A program made the translations under genes and the position numbers. From positions 3,596,001 to 3,660,000 of the forward strand of contig CAWFHK010000001.1 of the NCBI GenBank assembly GCA_963815655.1: a stretch of DNA of 64,000 bases. Reading direction: 5' to 3'. Below, piece after piece: positions 57,899 to 64,000 of the stretch. Every line of letters begins with the position of its first letter. The first letter of the stretch is position 1. Origin of the DNA: JAWOLE01 sp963815655 (GTDB taxonomy: Bacteria; Acidobacteriota; Thermoanaerobaculia; UBA5066; Gp7-AA6). The notes under the pieces were generated by a model, which ran no database searches, had not been told where the DNA came from, and saw only the letters and a program-made list of their open reading frames with translations.

Positions 57899-60478
57899 AT
57901 GACTCTGTCTGTCGGAGCGCGGCTGGGTCCCTACGAGATCCTCTCGCCGCTCGGTTCGGGAGGAATGGGGGAGGTGTATCGGGCGCGGGACCCGCGGCTC
58001 GGGCGCGAAGTGGCGATCAAGGTCCTGCCGGCCTCGTTTTCGCAGGACGCGGACCGGCTCAAGCGGTTCGAGCAGGAGGCGCGAGCGGCGGGAATCCTGA
58101 ACCACCCCAACATCATGGCGGTGTACGACATCGGGACGCACGAGGGGGCGCCGTACGTCGTCTCGGAGCTGCTCGAAGGGGAGACGCTGCGGGGGCGGCT
58201 CGCGCTCGGAGCGCTGTCGCCGAGGAAGGCGATCGAACACGCCGTCCAGATCGCGCAGGGACTCGCCGCCGCGCATGAGAAGGGGATCGTCCACCGGGAC
58301 CTGAAGCCCGAGAACCTCTTCGTCACGAAGGACGGGCGGGTCAAGATCCTCGACTTTGGCTTGGCCAAGCTGATCCAGCCCGAGGAGAAGGGGGCGCTCA
58401 CCAACCTCCCCACGGCCACGGCGGGGACGGAGCCCGGGGTCGTGCTCGGGACGATCGGTTACATGTCCCCCGAGCAGGTCCGCGGCCAGGCGGCCGACAC
58501 GCGGTCGGACATCTTCTCCTTCGGGGCGATCCTCTACGAGATGCTCTCGGGGCTGCGCGCGTTCTCCGGCGGCTCGGCGGCGGATACGATGAGCTCGATC
58601 CTGGTGAAGGAGCCTCCGGATCTCTCCGTCACAGACCAGAGCATCCCCCCCGGCCTCGAGCGGATCGTCCGGCACTGCCTCGAGAAAAATCCCGAGGAAC
58701 GCTTCCATTCGGCGCACGACCTCGCCTTCGATCTCGCAGCCCTCTCGGGTATCTCGGCGCCGAGCGGGCGGGCGGCCGTTCTTGCCGGAGCGCCGGGGCG
58801 AAAGAGAATCTGGCCGGGCCTCGCCGGCCTCGCGGCCGTCGCGGCGATCGCCGGTGGTGCTTACGTTGCGGGAACCAGGGCGGGAGCTCGCCCTTTTCCC
58901 TCGTACCAGCAGCTCACCTTTCGGCGGGGCGCGATCAACGGGGCCCGATTCGCGCCCGACGGCCAGACGGTCCTCTATTCCGCCGCGTGGGGTGGCAACG
59001 AGAGCCAGCTCTTCTCCTCCCGCCCGGGCAGTCCGGATTTCCTGGCTCTACCGGTGCCCGCCGGCGTGTCCCTCCTCGGCGTGAGCCGTTCGGGAGAGGT
59101 CGCGCTGCAGCTCTCGCGGAGGCTCCAGCGGGGCTTTACCTCGACGGGAACGCTCGCGCGGGTGCCGATGGCCGGCGGCTCGCCGCGCGAAGTCCTCGAA
59201 GCGGCCCAGTGGGCCGATTGGTCCCCCGACGCGAAGGACTTCGCGATCATCAGAGACTCCGGCGGAAAAAACCGCATCGAGTTCCCGATCGGAAAGCCGC
59301 TCTATGACACCGGCGGCTTTGTCAGTCACCTTCGCGTCTCGCCGCGAGGGGACCTCGTGGCGTTTGTCGACCATCCCCAGCAAGGGGATGACGGCGGCGC
59401 GATCGCCGTCGTGGACGCGGCCGGAAAGAAGAGGACCCTCTCCAGCGGCTGGGCGAGCGCACAGGGGCTGGCCTGGAGCCCGCGCGGCGACGAAGTGTGG
59501 TTCACCGCGACGCGGGTCGGGGGCGCGCGGGCTCTCCATGCCGTGGATCTCTCCGGCCGGGAGCGGCTTCTCGCGCGAGTGACCGGAGTCCTGACTCTGC
59601 AAGACACCGCGCCCGACGGCCGGGTCCTCGTGAGTCACGACACGATCCGATTGGGCATCCTCGCGCTTGCCCCCGGCGAGACGAGAGAGCGGGAACTGTC
59701 CTGGCTCGACTGGTCTCTGGTCCGGGACCTCTCCGTCGACGGCAGGACGGTCCTCTTCGACGAAAGCGGCGAAGGGGCCGGGACAAATTACTCGGTCTAT
59801 ATCCGGAAGCTCGACGGCTCGCCTGCCGTGAGGCTCTCCGAAGGATCGGCGACGGCTCTCTCGCCCGACGGAAAGTGGGCGATCGCGATCCCGCGCGGGA
59901 CTCCCGCGCAGCTCGTTCTCCTTCCCACGGGATCGGGCGAATCGCGGCGGATCACGAACGACGCCATCAACCACGTTTTCGCGGCGTTCTTCCCGGACGG
60001 CAAGAGAGTCCTCTTCGCGGGAAACGAGCCCGGGCATGGCGTGCGGTACTACGTGCAGGATCTTCAGGAAGGCAAGCCGCGCGCCTTCACTCCGGAAGGG
60101 GTCGAGTCCTACGCCTCGGCGATTTCGGCGGACGGCAAGCGGATCGCGGCGATCGGCCCGGACGGACAGACCTGGCTCTACCCGGTCGAAGGAGGCACGG
60201 CCGAGCGGGTCGCGGGTGTCCAATCCGAAGAGGGAGCCGTCTGCTGGAGCCGCGACGGCCGTTCGATCTACGTCCGCAACAGGACCGGCGTGCCCGTGCG
60301 AATCTTCCGGGTCGACCTGGCGACGGGACGGCGGGAGTTGTGGAAGGAGTTCTCGCCCTCCGACCCCAGCGGGCTTGTCGGGTCCTTCGGCGTGCGCGCC
60401 GTTCCCGAGATCGGCGCCTATGCATACACGTACTCGCGTGTCCAGTCGGACCTCTACCTGGCGACAGGAATCCGATAG
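57899..60478 (+). CDS. Transmembrane Ser/Thr protein kinase with C-terminal beta-propeller
   Basis: The 859-aa protein has a PknB-type kinase domain at residues 10-275: G-loop LGSGGMGEVYRA, catalytic Lys41 (VAIK), HRDLKPENL with Asp134, DFGLAKL with Asp152, and GTIGYMSPEQVRGQAADTRSDIFSFG. One membrane helix follows near residue 305-325 (WPGLAGLAAVAAIAGGAYVAG). A large C-terminal domain of TolB/WD40-like repeats (ARFAPDGQTVLYSA, LSPDGKWAIAIPRG, ISADGKRIAAIGPDG) probably folds as a propeller outside the cytoplasm and may sense a ligand. Proteins of this design are abundant in Acidobacteriota. Its targets are unknown; the neighbouring exporter genes are candidates only by position. Confidence 0.92.
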   Translation: MTLSVGARLGPYEILSPLGSGGMGEVYRARDPRLGREVAIKVLPASFSQDADRLKRFEQEARAAGILNHPNIMAVYDIGTHEGAPYVVSELLEGETLRGRLALGALSPRKAIEHAVQIAQGLAAAHEKGIVHRDLKPENLFVTKDGRVKILDFGLAKLIQPEEKGALTNLPTATAGTEPGVVLGTIGYMSPEQVRGQAADTRSDIFSFGAILYEMLSGLRAFSGGSAADTMSSILVKEPPDLSVTDQSIPPGLERIVRHCLEKNPEERFHSAHDLAFDLAALSGISAPSGRAAVLAGAPGRKRIWPGLAGLAAVAAIAGGAYVAGTRAGARPFPSYQQLTFRRGAINGARFAPDGQTVLYSAAWGGNESQLFSSRPGSPDFLALPVPAGVSLLGVSRSGEVALQLSRRLQRGFTSTGTLARVPMAGGSPREVLEAAQWADWSPDAKDFAIIRDSGGKNRIEFPIGKPLYDTGGFVSHLRVSPRGDLVAFVDHPQQGDDGGAIAVVDAAGKKRTLSSGWASAQGLAWSPRGDEVWFTATRVGGARALHAVDLSGRERLLARVTGVLTLQDTAPDGRVLVSHDTIRLGILALAPGETRERELSWLDWSLVRDLSVDGRTVLFDESGEGAGTNYSVYIRKLDGSPAVRLSEGSATALSPDGKWAIAIPRGTPAQLVLLPTGSGESRRITNDAINHVFAAFFPDGKRVLFAGNEPGHGVRYYVQDLQEGKPRAFTPEGVESYASAISADGKRIAAIGPDGQTWLYPVEGGTAERVAGVQSEEGAVCWSRDGRSIYVRNRTGVPVRIFRVDLATGRRELWKEFSPSDPSGLVGSFGVRAVPEIGAYAYTYSRVQSDLYLATGIR

Positions 60479-60479
60479 G

Positions 60480-60513
60480 AGTTGGTGATTGGCGATTTGT
60501 GATTGGGCGTGAT
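60480..60513. repeat. Period-7 array, single arm
   Basis: GTGATTG, GCGATTT, GTGATTG and GGCGTGA words fill the gap between the kinase and DUF971 genes. Confidence 0.6.
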
Positions 60514-60518
60514 CGAGG

Positions 60519-60836
60519 ATGACCGAAGTCGTTCCGAAGGATGTGATGGTCGTGGGCCGGGAGCTCGTGATCGTCTGGGAAGACGGGCGGGAGGACTACA
60601 TCCCGCTGGAGAAGCTGCGGCGCCACTGCCCCTGCGCGATGTGCAAGGGGGAGAAAGACATCTTCGGCAACGTCTACAAGGGGAAGGAGCGCCCCTACAC
60701 GCCCGCCTCCTTCCAGGCCGTGGCGCACCGGCGCGTCGGCGGCTATGCCCTCCAGATCGACTGGGCGGACCGGCACAACGACGGCATCTATTCCTGGGAC
60801 ACTCTTCGCCGGCTGGCCGGCGAAGAGATCGGGTGA
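60519..60836 (+). CDS. DUF971 domain protein
   Basis: The 105-aa product matches DUF971, also found as the N-terminal domain of gamma-butyrobetaine hydroxylases. It has the pattern LVIVWEDGREDYIPLEKLRRHCPCAMCKGE, with a CPCAMC cysteine cluster that could bind zinc or iron, then GGYALQIDWADRHNDGIYSWDTLRRL. Stand-alone DUF971 proteins are often linked to Fe-S or Mrp-type ATPase systems, but nothing of that kind is adjacent here. It is probably a small cytoplasmic protein. The array just upstream holds no clear promoter. Confidence 0.85.
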   Translation: MTEVVPKDVMVVGRELVIVWEDGREDYIPLEKLRRHCPCAMCKGEKDIFGNVYKGKERPYTPASFQAVAHRRVGGYALQIDWADRHNDGIYSWDTLRRLAGEEIG

Positions 60837-60928
60837 TCCAATCGGATGATCTGCGATCGGGTGATCGGGTGATCTGGAGCCCCGGTCAATCACCCGATGG
60901 CTCGATCACCCGATCGCCCGATTCCCTC
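60836..60928. repeat. Period-8 array, inverted arms
   Basis: The left arm repeats GATCGGGT/GATCTGC/GATCGGGT/GATCTGG. The right arm has CAATCACCCGATGGCTCGATCACCCGATCGCCCG. The arms are complementary, between DUF971 and tRNA-Ser(GGA). Confidence 0.75.
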
Positions 60929-60954
60929 GATTCTTTGCTATTCTCGGCGGCCCC

Positions 60955-61043
<89 letters not shown>

Positions 61044-61045
61044 GG

Positions 61046-61130
61046 AAGAATCGGGTGATGTGCGATCGGGTGATCGGGTGACCGGCCATCCGGGCGTCTG
61101 GAACCGAATGAGCCGAATGAGCCGAATGGG
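61046..61130. repeat. Period 8-9 arrays after tRNA-Ser
   Basis: ATCGGGTG/ATGTGCG/ATCGGGTG/ATCGGGTG is followed, after a short gap, by CCGAATGAG repeated with a 9-bp step. The first part is the same word as before the tRNA. Confidence 0.6.
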
Positions 61131-61183
61131 GCGATTGGCCGAGAGGGCGATGAACCCGCTCTTGGAGAACAGGCGTAAGTAGC

Positions 61184-61801
61184 GTGGACGCCAACGAAGC
61201 CGCGTCGGACCTGGATCTCGTCCTCCGCATCAAGGCGGGAGACGATCGGGCTTTCGAGGAGATGGTGAGCCGGTACCACGCCCGTGTTTATTCTCTTTCC
61301 TACGGCGTCCTGCGAAATCCGCAGGACGCCGAGGAAGCCACGCAGGACACCTTTCTCACGCTCTACCGGAAGATCGGCACGTTCGACGAGTCGCGGAAGT
61401 TCTTCTCCTGGTTCTACCGCGTCGCCTTGAACAGCGCCTACAGCCGGGCGCGGCGCCGGTCGTCGCTCCCGACCGTGGCGATCGAGAATCGGCTCCCGAG
61501 GTTCTCCTCCGACGGGCACTTCGCCGCCGATGTTCCCGACTGGAGCGTGGCGATCGAGGACGAGGTGGCCGCCCGCGAGCTCGCCGCGCGGGCGGAAGAA
61601 TTCATCGCGGAGCTGCCCCCCGCCTACCGGGACGTGATCTGGATGAACGACGTGGAGGGGATGACCGCGGCCGAGGTCGCCGAGACCCTCGAGATCTCGA
61701 TCCCCGCTTTCAAGTCCCGCCTGCACCGGGCCCGGCTCTATGTCCGCCAGCGGCTCTCCGAGATCTCGAAGACGCCCCGGCGGGCCGAGGCGATGGGATG
61801 A
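61184..61801 (+). CDS. ECF-type RNA polymerase sigma factor
   Basis: The 205-aa product has region 2 (DRAFEEMVSRYHARVYSLSYGVLRNPQDAEEATQDTFLTLYRKI) and region 4 (LPPAYRDVIWMNDVEGMTAAEVAETLEISIPAFKSRLHRARLYVRQRL), the two-domain layout of an ECF sigma factor. The GTG start at 61184 fits the family N-terminus (DLDLVLRIKAGDDRAF). Its stop overlaps the anti-sigma gene by 4 bp, so the two are coupled. I could not identify a target promoter with confidence. Confidence 0.93.
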   Translation: MDANEAASDLDLVLRIKAGDDRAFEEMVSRYHARVYSLSYGVLRNPQDAEEATQDTFLTLYRKIGTFDESRKFFSWFYRVALNSAYSRARRRSSLPTVAIENRLPRFSSDGHFAADVPDWSVAIEDEVAARELAARAEEFIAELPPAYRDVIWMNDVEGMTAAEVAETLEISIPAFKSRLHRARLYVRQRLSEISKTPRRAEAMG

Positions 61802-62055
61802 GCCACGACGAGACGACCTGCAAGAGGCTGATCCTCGACTGCCTTCTCGACTTCGTGGAGGGCACGATGCCCGAGCCGGAGCGGCGGGAGTTGCAGATGC
61901 ATTTCGAAATGTGCCCTCCCTGCATGAGTTTCCTCTCGACCTACCGGGCGACAGGGAAGACGCTGAAGATGTTGAAGCCCACGGAGATCCCTTCCGATCT
62001 CGCGCAGACCGTGATGGCCTTCGTGCGGGCCCGCCGCGAGAAGGGGAAGCAGTGA
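61798..62055 (+). CDS. Zinc-finger anti-sigma factor
   Basis: The 85-aa product has the putative zinc-finger pattern of ZAS anti-sigma factors: an N-terminal Cys region and LQMHFEMCPPCMSFL, giving the HxxxCxxC motif. It has no membrane helix of its own, so it is probably a cytoplasmic, redox- or metal-responsive type. It would hold the sigma factor encoded just upstream (4-bp overlap) inactive. The next small membrane protein overlaps it by 4 bp and may anchor or signal to the pair. Confidence 0.88.
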   Translation: MSHDETTCKRLILDCLLDFVEGTMPEPERRELQMHFEMCPPCMSFLSTYRATGKTLKMLKPTEIPSDLAQTVMAFVRARREKGKQ

Positions 62056-62270
62056 ACCCGGGGACGCCGGCCCGGATCGTCTTCTTCTCGGCCCTCGCCC
62101 TCGCTCTCTTCTCGACGCTCTTCACGTTCGCCGCGTGGTACGACTGGTGGCCCCGCCTCGCGCCCGGCGCCCTCCACGACACGGACCTGTGGGCGGGACT
62201 GATCGCGGCAGTGGCGCTTCTGCTCCTTCTCGTTTGGCCGCGAAAGTCCAGGATCTCGTCTTCCGAGTAG
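62052..62270 (+). CDS. Small two-helix membrane protein in the sigma operon
   Basis: The 72-aa product starts at GTG 62052 in a 4-bp overlap with the anti-sigma gene. It has two membrane helices (IVFFSALALALFSTLFTFAAW and LWAGLIAAVALLLLLVW) separated by YDWWPRLAPGALHDTD. I do not recognise a family. Its operon position suggests a role in signalling to, or as a target of, the sigma/anti-sigma pair. It ends just before a long repeat array. Confidence 0.7.
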   Translation: MNPGTPARIVFFSALALALFSTLFTFAAWYDWWPRLAPGALHDTDLWAGLIAAVALLLLLVWPRKSRISSSE

Positions 62271-62402
62271 TACGGTTTTCGGTGTTCGGTTCTCGGTGTC
62301 GGTGGGTCCCGATTTCCCGAGCACCGAGCACCGAGCACCGAACACCGAACACCGAACACCGAGCACCGAACACCGACCCCCGGTCTCCCGGTCTCCCGGT
62401 GT
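62269..62402. repeat. Largest period-7 array, inverted arms
   Basis: The left arm (62277-62309) has CGGTGTT/CGGTTCT/CGGTGTC. The right arm (62318-62382) has eight CGAGCAC/CGAACAC copies and then CGGTCTCC words. The arms are complementary. It fills the gap before the SRP RNA gene, and its word is shared with the ftsI linker array. Confidence 0.8.
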
Positions 62403-62414
62403 AGAATTCCTTCT

Positions 62415-62545
62415 CCGGCGGCGGAAGATGGGTTCGGGCCCTGTGCGACGGAAGTCTCCGAACCTCGTCAGATCCGGAAGGAAGCAGCGATCAGGAGGCG
62501 ACCCCGTGCGCCGCAGGCAAACCTGAACTCATCTTCCGCCGCCGG
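62415..62545 (+). ncRNA. ffs: 4.5S signal recognition particle RNA
   Basis: The conserved apical region is present (GTCAGATCCGGAAGGAAGCAGC), split here as GTCAGATCC and GGAAGGAAGCAGC. It sits on a long hairpin whose ends are CCGGCGGCGGAAGATG (62415-62430) and its exact complement (62530-62545). The RNA binds Ffh to target membrane proteins. The usual neighbour, dnaX, follows. The outer 16-bp stem followed by TTTCT may also terminate transcription, so the mature RNA could be shorter. Confidence 0.9.
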
Positions 62546-62577
62546 TTTCTGAATTCCGGGCCACGGGCGGACCACTC

Positions 62578-64000
62578 ATGCACCTCGCGCTTCCGAGAAA
62601 ATGGCGTCCCCGCGTCTTCGACGACCTCGTCGGACAGGAGAGCGTCGCGCGGACCCTGTCCAACGCGATCGCCGAGGGGCGTGTCGCTCCCGCCTACCTG
62701 CTGACCGGGCCGCGCGGGGTCGGCAAGACCTCGACCGCCCGCATCCTCGCGCGCGCCTTGAACTGCGAGCGCGGGCCCACGGTCCACCCCTGCGACGAGT
62801 GCGCTTCCTGCCGCGAGATCCTGGCTCGCGGCGAATCCCTCGACGTCCACGAGATGGACGGCGCGTCGAACCGGAAGATCGAGAACGCCCGGGAGCTGAT
62901 CGAGACGGTCCGCTACGCGCCGCAGCGCGACCGGTTCCGGATCGCCATCATCGACGAAGTCCACATGCTCACGACGGAAGCCTTCAACGCCCTCTTGAAG
63001 ACGCTCGAGGAGCCTCCGCCCCACGCGCGCTTCATCCTGGCCTCCACCGAGCTGCACAAGATCCCCGCCACCATCGTCTCGCGCTGCCAGCGCTTCGGGT
63101 TCCGGGCGCTCACGGTCGCCGAGATCGCCGAGCAGCTCCGGAAGGTCGCCGCCGACGAGAAGATCCGCGTGACTCCGGGGGCCCTCGGGATGCTCGCCGC
63201 GGCCGCGGAAGGGAGCCTGCGGGACGCGCTCTCGCTCCTGGACCAGGCGGCCACGCTGTCGGGCGGGGCGGTGGACGAGGCCGGCTGCGCCGAGATCCTT
63301 GCGCTCGTGGACCGCGAGCTCCTCGAAGGGGTCTTGTCGGCCGCGGCCTCCGGGGACCGGGCCGCCGCCATCGCGACGCTCGGCAAGCTCACCGACGCGG
63401 GCGAGGATCCCCGCCGCGTGGGCAAGGAATTCCTGTCGCTGCTGCGGCGGCTCCTGATGCTCGCCGCCGGAGCCCGGGGAGACGTGCCCGAGGCCGACCA
63501 GAAGCGCCTGACCGCCCTGTCCCGCGCGATGCCGTACGAGAATCTGCTTCGCGCCGTTTCGCTGGCGATCGAATCGGACGCTCTGGCGCGGAAAGTCGAT
63601 GACGCGGGAATCGTCCTCCAGATGCTCGTCCTGAAGCTCGCCGAGCTTCCGCGCCTGAAGTCGATCGAAGACGCGCTCTCCGGGACCGCCGCGCCGGCCG
63701 CGCCCGCGGCCCCCGCCCCGCCGCCCCGGTCCGAAGCGCGCGGCCCGCGCATCCTCTCCCTCGTGCCCGTCGAGACCGAGCCGGCGGGGCCGGCCCCCGC
63801 GCCCGCTTCGCCCGCCGACGCGATCTCCCGTTTTCACGATCTGCTGGATGGGCGGCGCAGGGTCACGGGAGCGCAGGTCAGCCTGGCCGAGTCCATCGGC
63901 GTCGTGGGCGACGACCTCGTCCTCCGCTTCGGCATCGACAAGGCCGCCGCCAAGGAGGCCCTGGAGGAGCCGCCGGTCCGAAAACTGTTGGTGGAAGTGG
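62578..64000 (+). CDS. dnaX: DNA polymerase III subunit gamma/tau (3' end outside window)
   Basis: DnaX forms the clamp-loader core of the replicative polymerase. It starts MHLALPRKWRPRVFDDLVGQESVARTL, then Walker A GPRGVGKTSTARILARALNC, the zinc-binding Cys cluster (NCERGPTVHPCDECASC), DEVHMLTTEAFNALLKTLEEPP (Walker B) and SRCQRFGF (sensor region with arginine finger). Domain III follows. The tau-type extension starts with an Ala/Pro-rich linker near residue 375 and runs off the window. The ATG at 62578 is chosen by the conserved KWRPxxFxDLVGQ start. The gene directly follows the SRP RNA, a common arrangement. Confidence 0.94.
   Translation, partial: MHLALPRKWRPRVFDDLVGQESVARTLSNAIAEGRVAPAYLLTGPRGVGKTSTARILARALNCERGPTVHPCDECASCREILARGESLDVHEMDGASNRKIENARELIETVRYAPQRDRFRIAIIDEVHMLTTEAFNALLKTLEEPPPHARFILASTELHKIPATIVSRCQRFGFRALTVAEIAEQLRKVAADEKIRVTPGALGMLAAAAEGSLRDALSLLDQAATLSGGAVDEAGCAEILALVDRELLEGVLSAAASGDRAAAIATLGKLTDAGEDPRRVGKEFLSLLRRLLMLAAGARGDVPEADQKRLTALSRAMPYENLLRAVSLAIESDALARKVDDAGIVLQMLVLKLAELPRLKSIEDALSGTAAPAAPAAPAPPPRSEARGPRILSLVPVETEPAGPAPAPASPADAISRFHDLLDGRRRVTGAQVSLAESIGVVGDDLVLRFGIDKAAAKEALEEPPVRKLLVEV

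Overview
This is a high-GC bacterial chromosome segment. The lineage is probably Acidobacteriota (inference). The pointers are a Ser/Thr kinase fused to a WD40-like propeller, a CSLREA/beta-helix/FG-GAP surface protein, a two-domain ThyX, MacB-type permease clusters and a complete mraZ-to-ftsZ cluster. meso-DAP peptidoglycan is indicated by the DNPR motif in MurE. Two genes run off the ends: the surface protein on the left and dnaX on the right.

Layout. 1-5.4 kb: a giant secreted beta-helix protein, a Thr/Pro-rich lipoprotein and a DUF4442 protein. 5.4-8.9 kb: proC, a relBE-type toxin-antitoxin pair, thyX and an arsR-type repressor. 8.9-15.1 kb: an RND efflux operon (tolC-like, adaptor, RND pump, DUF2892, PG0541-like), divergent from arsR across a symmetric promoter/operator. 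15.2-21.9 kb: iscS-mfd, a SurA/PpiC-like isomerase and an HhH-GPD DNA glycosylase. 22.0-38.6 kb: the division and cell wall cluster mraZ-rsmH-ftsL-ftsI-murE-murF-mraY-murD-ftsW-murG-murC-ftsQ-ftsA-ftsZ, preceded by four MraZ-box-like repeats and ended by a strong terminator; murB and ddl are absent. 38.7-42.0 kb: a DUF454-like membrane protein and an M16 peptidase pair. 42.0-45.3 kb: an accessory island with two vapBC modules (one split by a small TA-flanked inverted-repeat element), an orphan RHH repressor, and a tRNA-Glu gene followed by eight 129-bp tRNA-derived repeats. 45.4-48.7 kb: an ABC-2 exporter, tRNA-Ser(CGA), tadA and tRNA-Arg(ACG). 48.8-57.8 kb: two adaptors and five MacB-like permeases with no ATPase. 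57.9-64 kb: the kinase-propeller protein, a DUF971 protein, tRNA-Ser(GGA), an ECF sigma/anti-sigma pair, the 4.5S RNA gene and dnaX.

Two structures stand out. The first is the tRNA-Glu array. Every unit keeps an intact T arm and a CCA end but replaces the 5' half of the tRNA with a conserved GC-rich hairpin insert, and the period is 129 bp, divisible by three. It resembles the E. coli tyrT/rtT repeats in layout but is unrelated in sequence. The second is a family of more than 20 short arrays with a period of about 7 bp, found in most non-overlapping gene junctions. Each has its own repeated word and many form two inverted arms. Several have entered coding sequence: the FtsI linker, the C-termini of MurF, MurD and the RND pump, and apparently the lost start of rsmH.

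Most operonic genes overlap by 4 bp, often with GTG or TTG starts, so translational coupling is general here.
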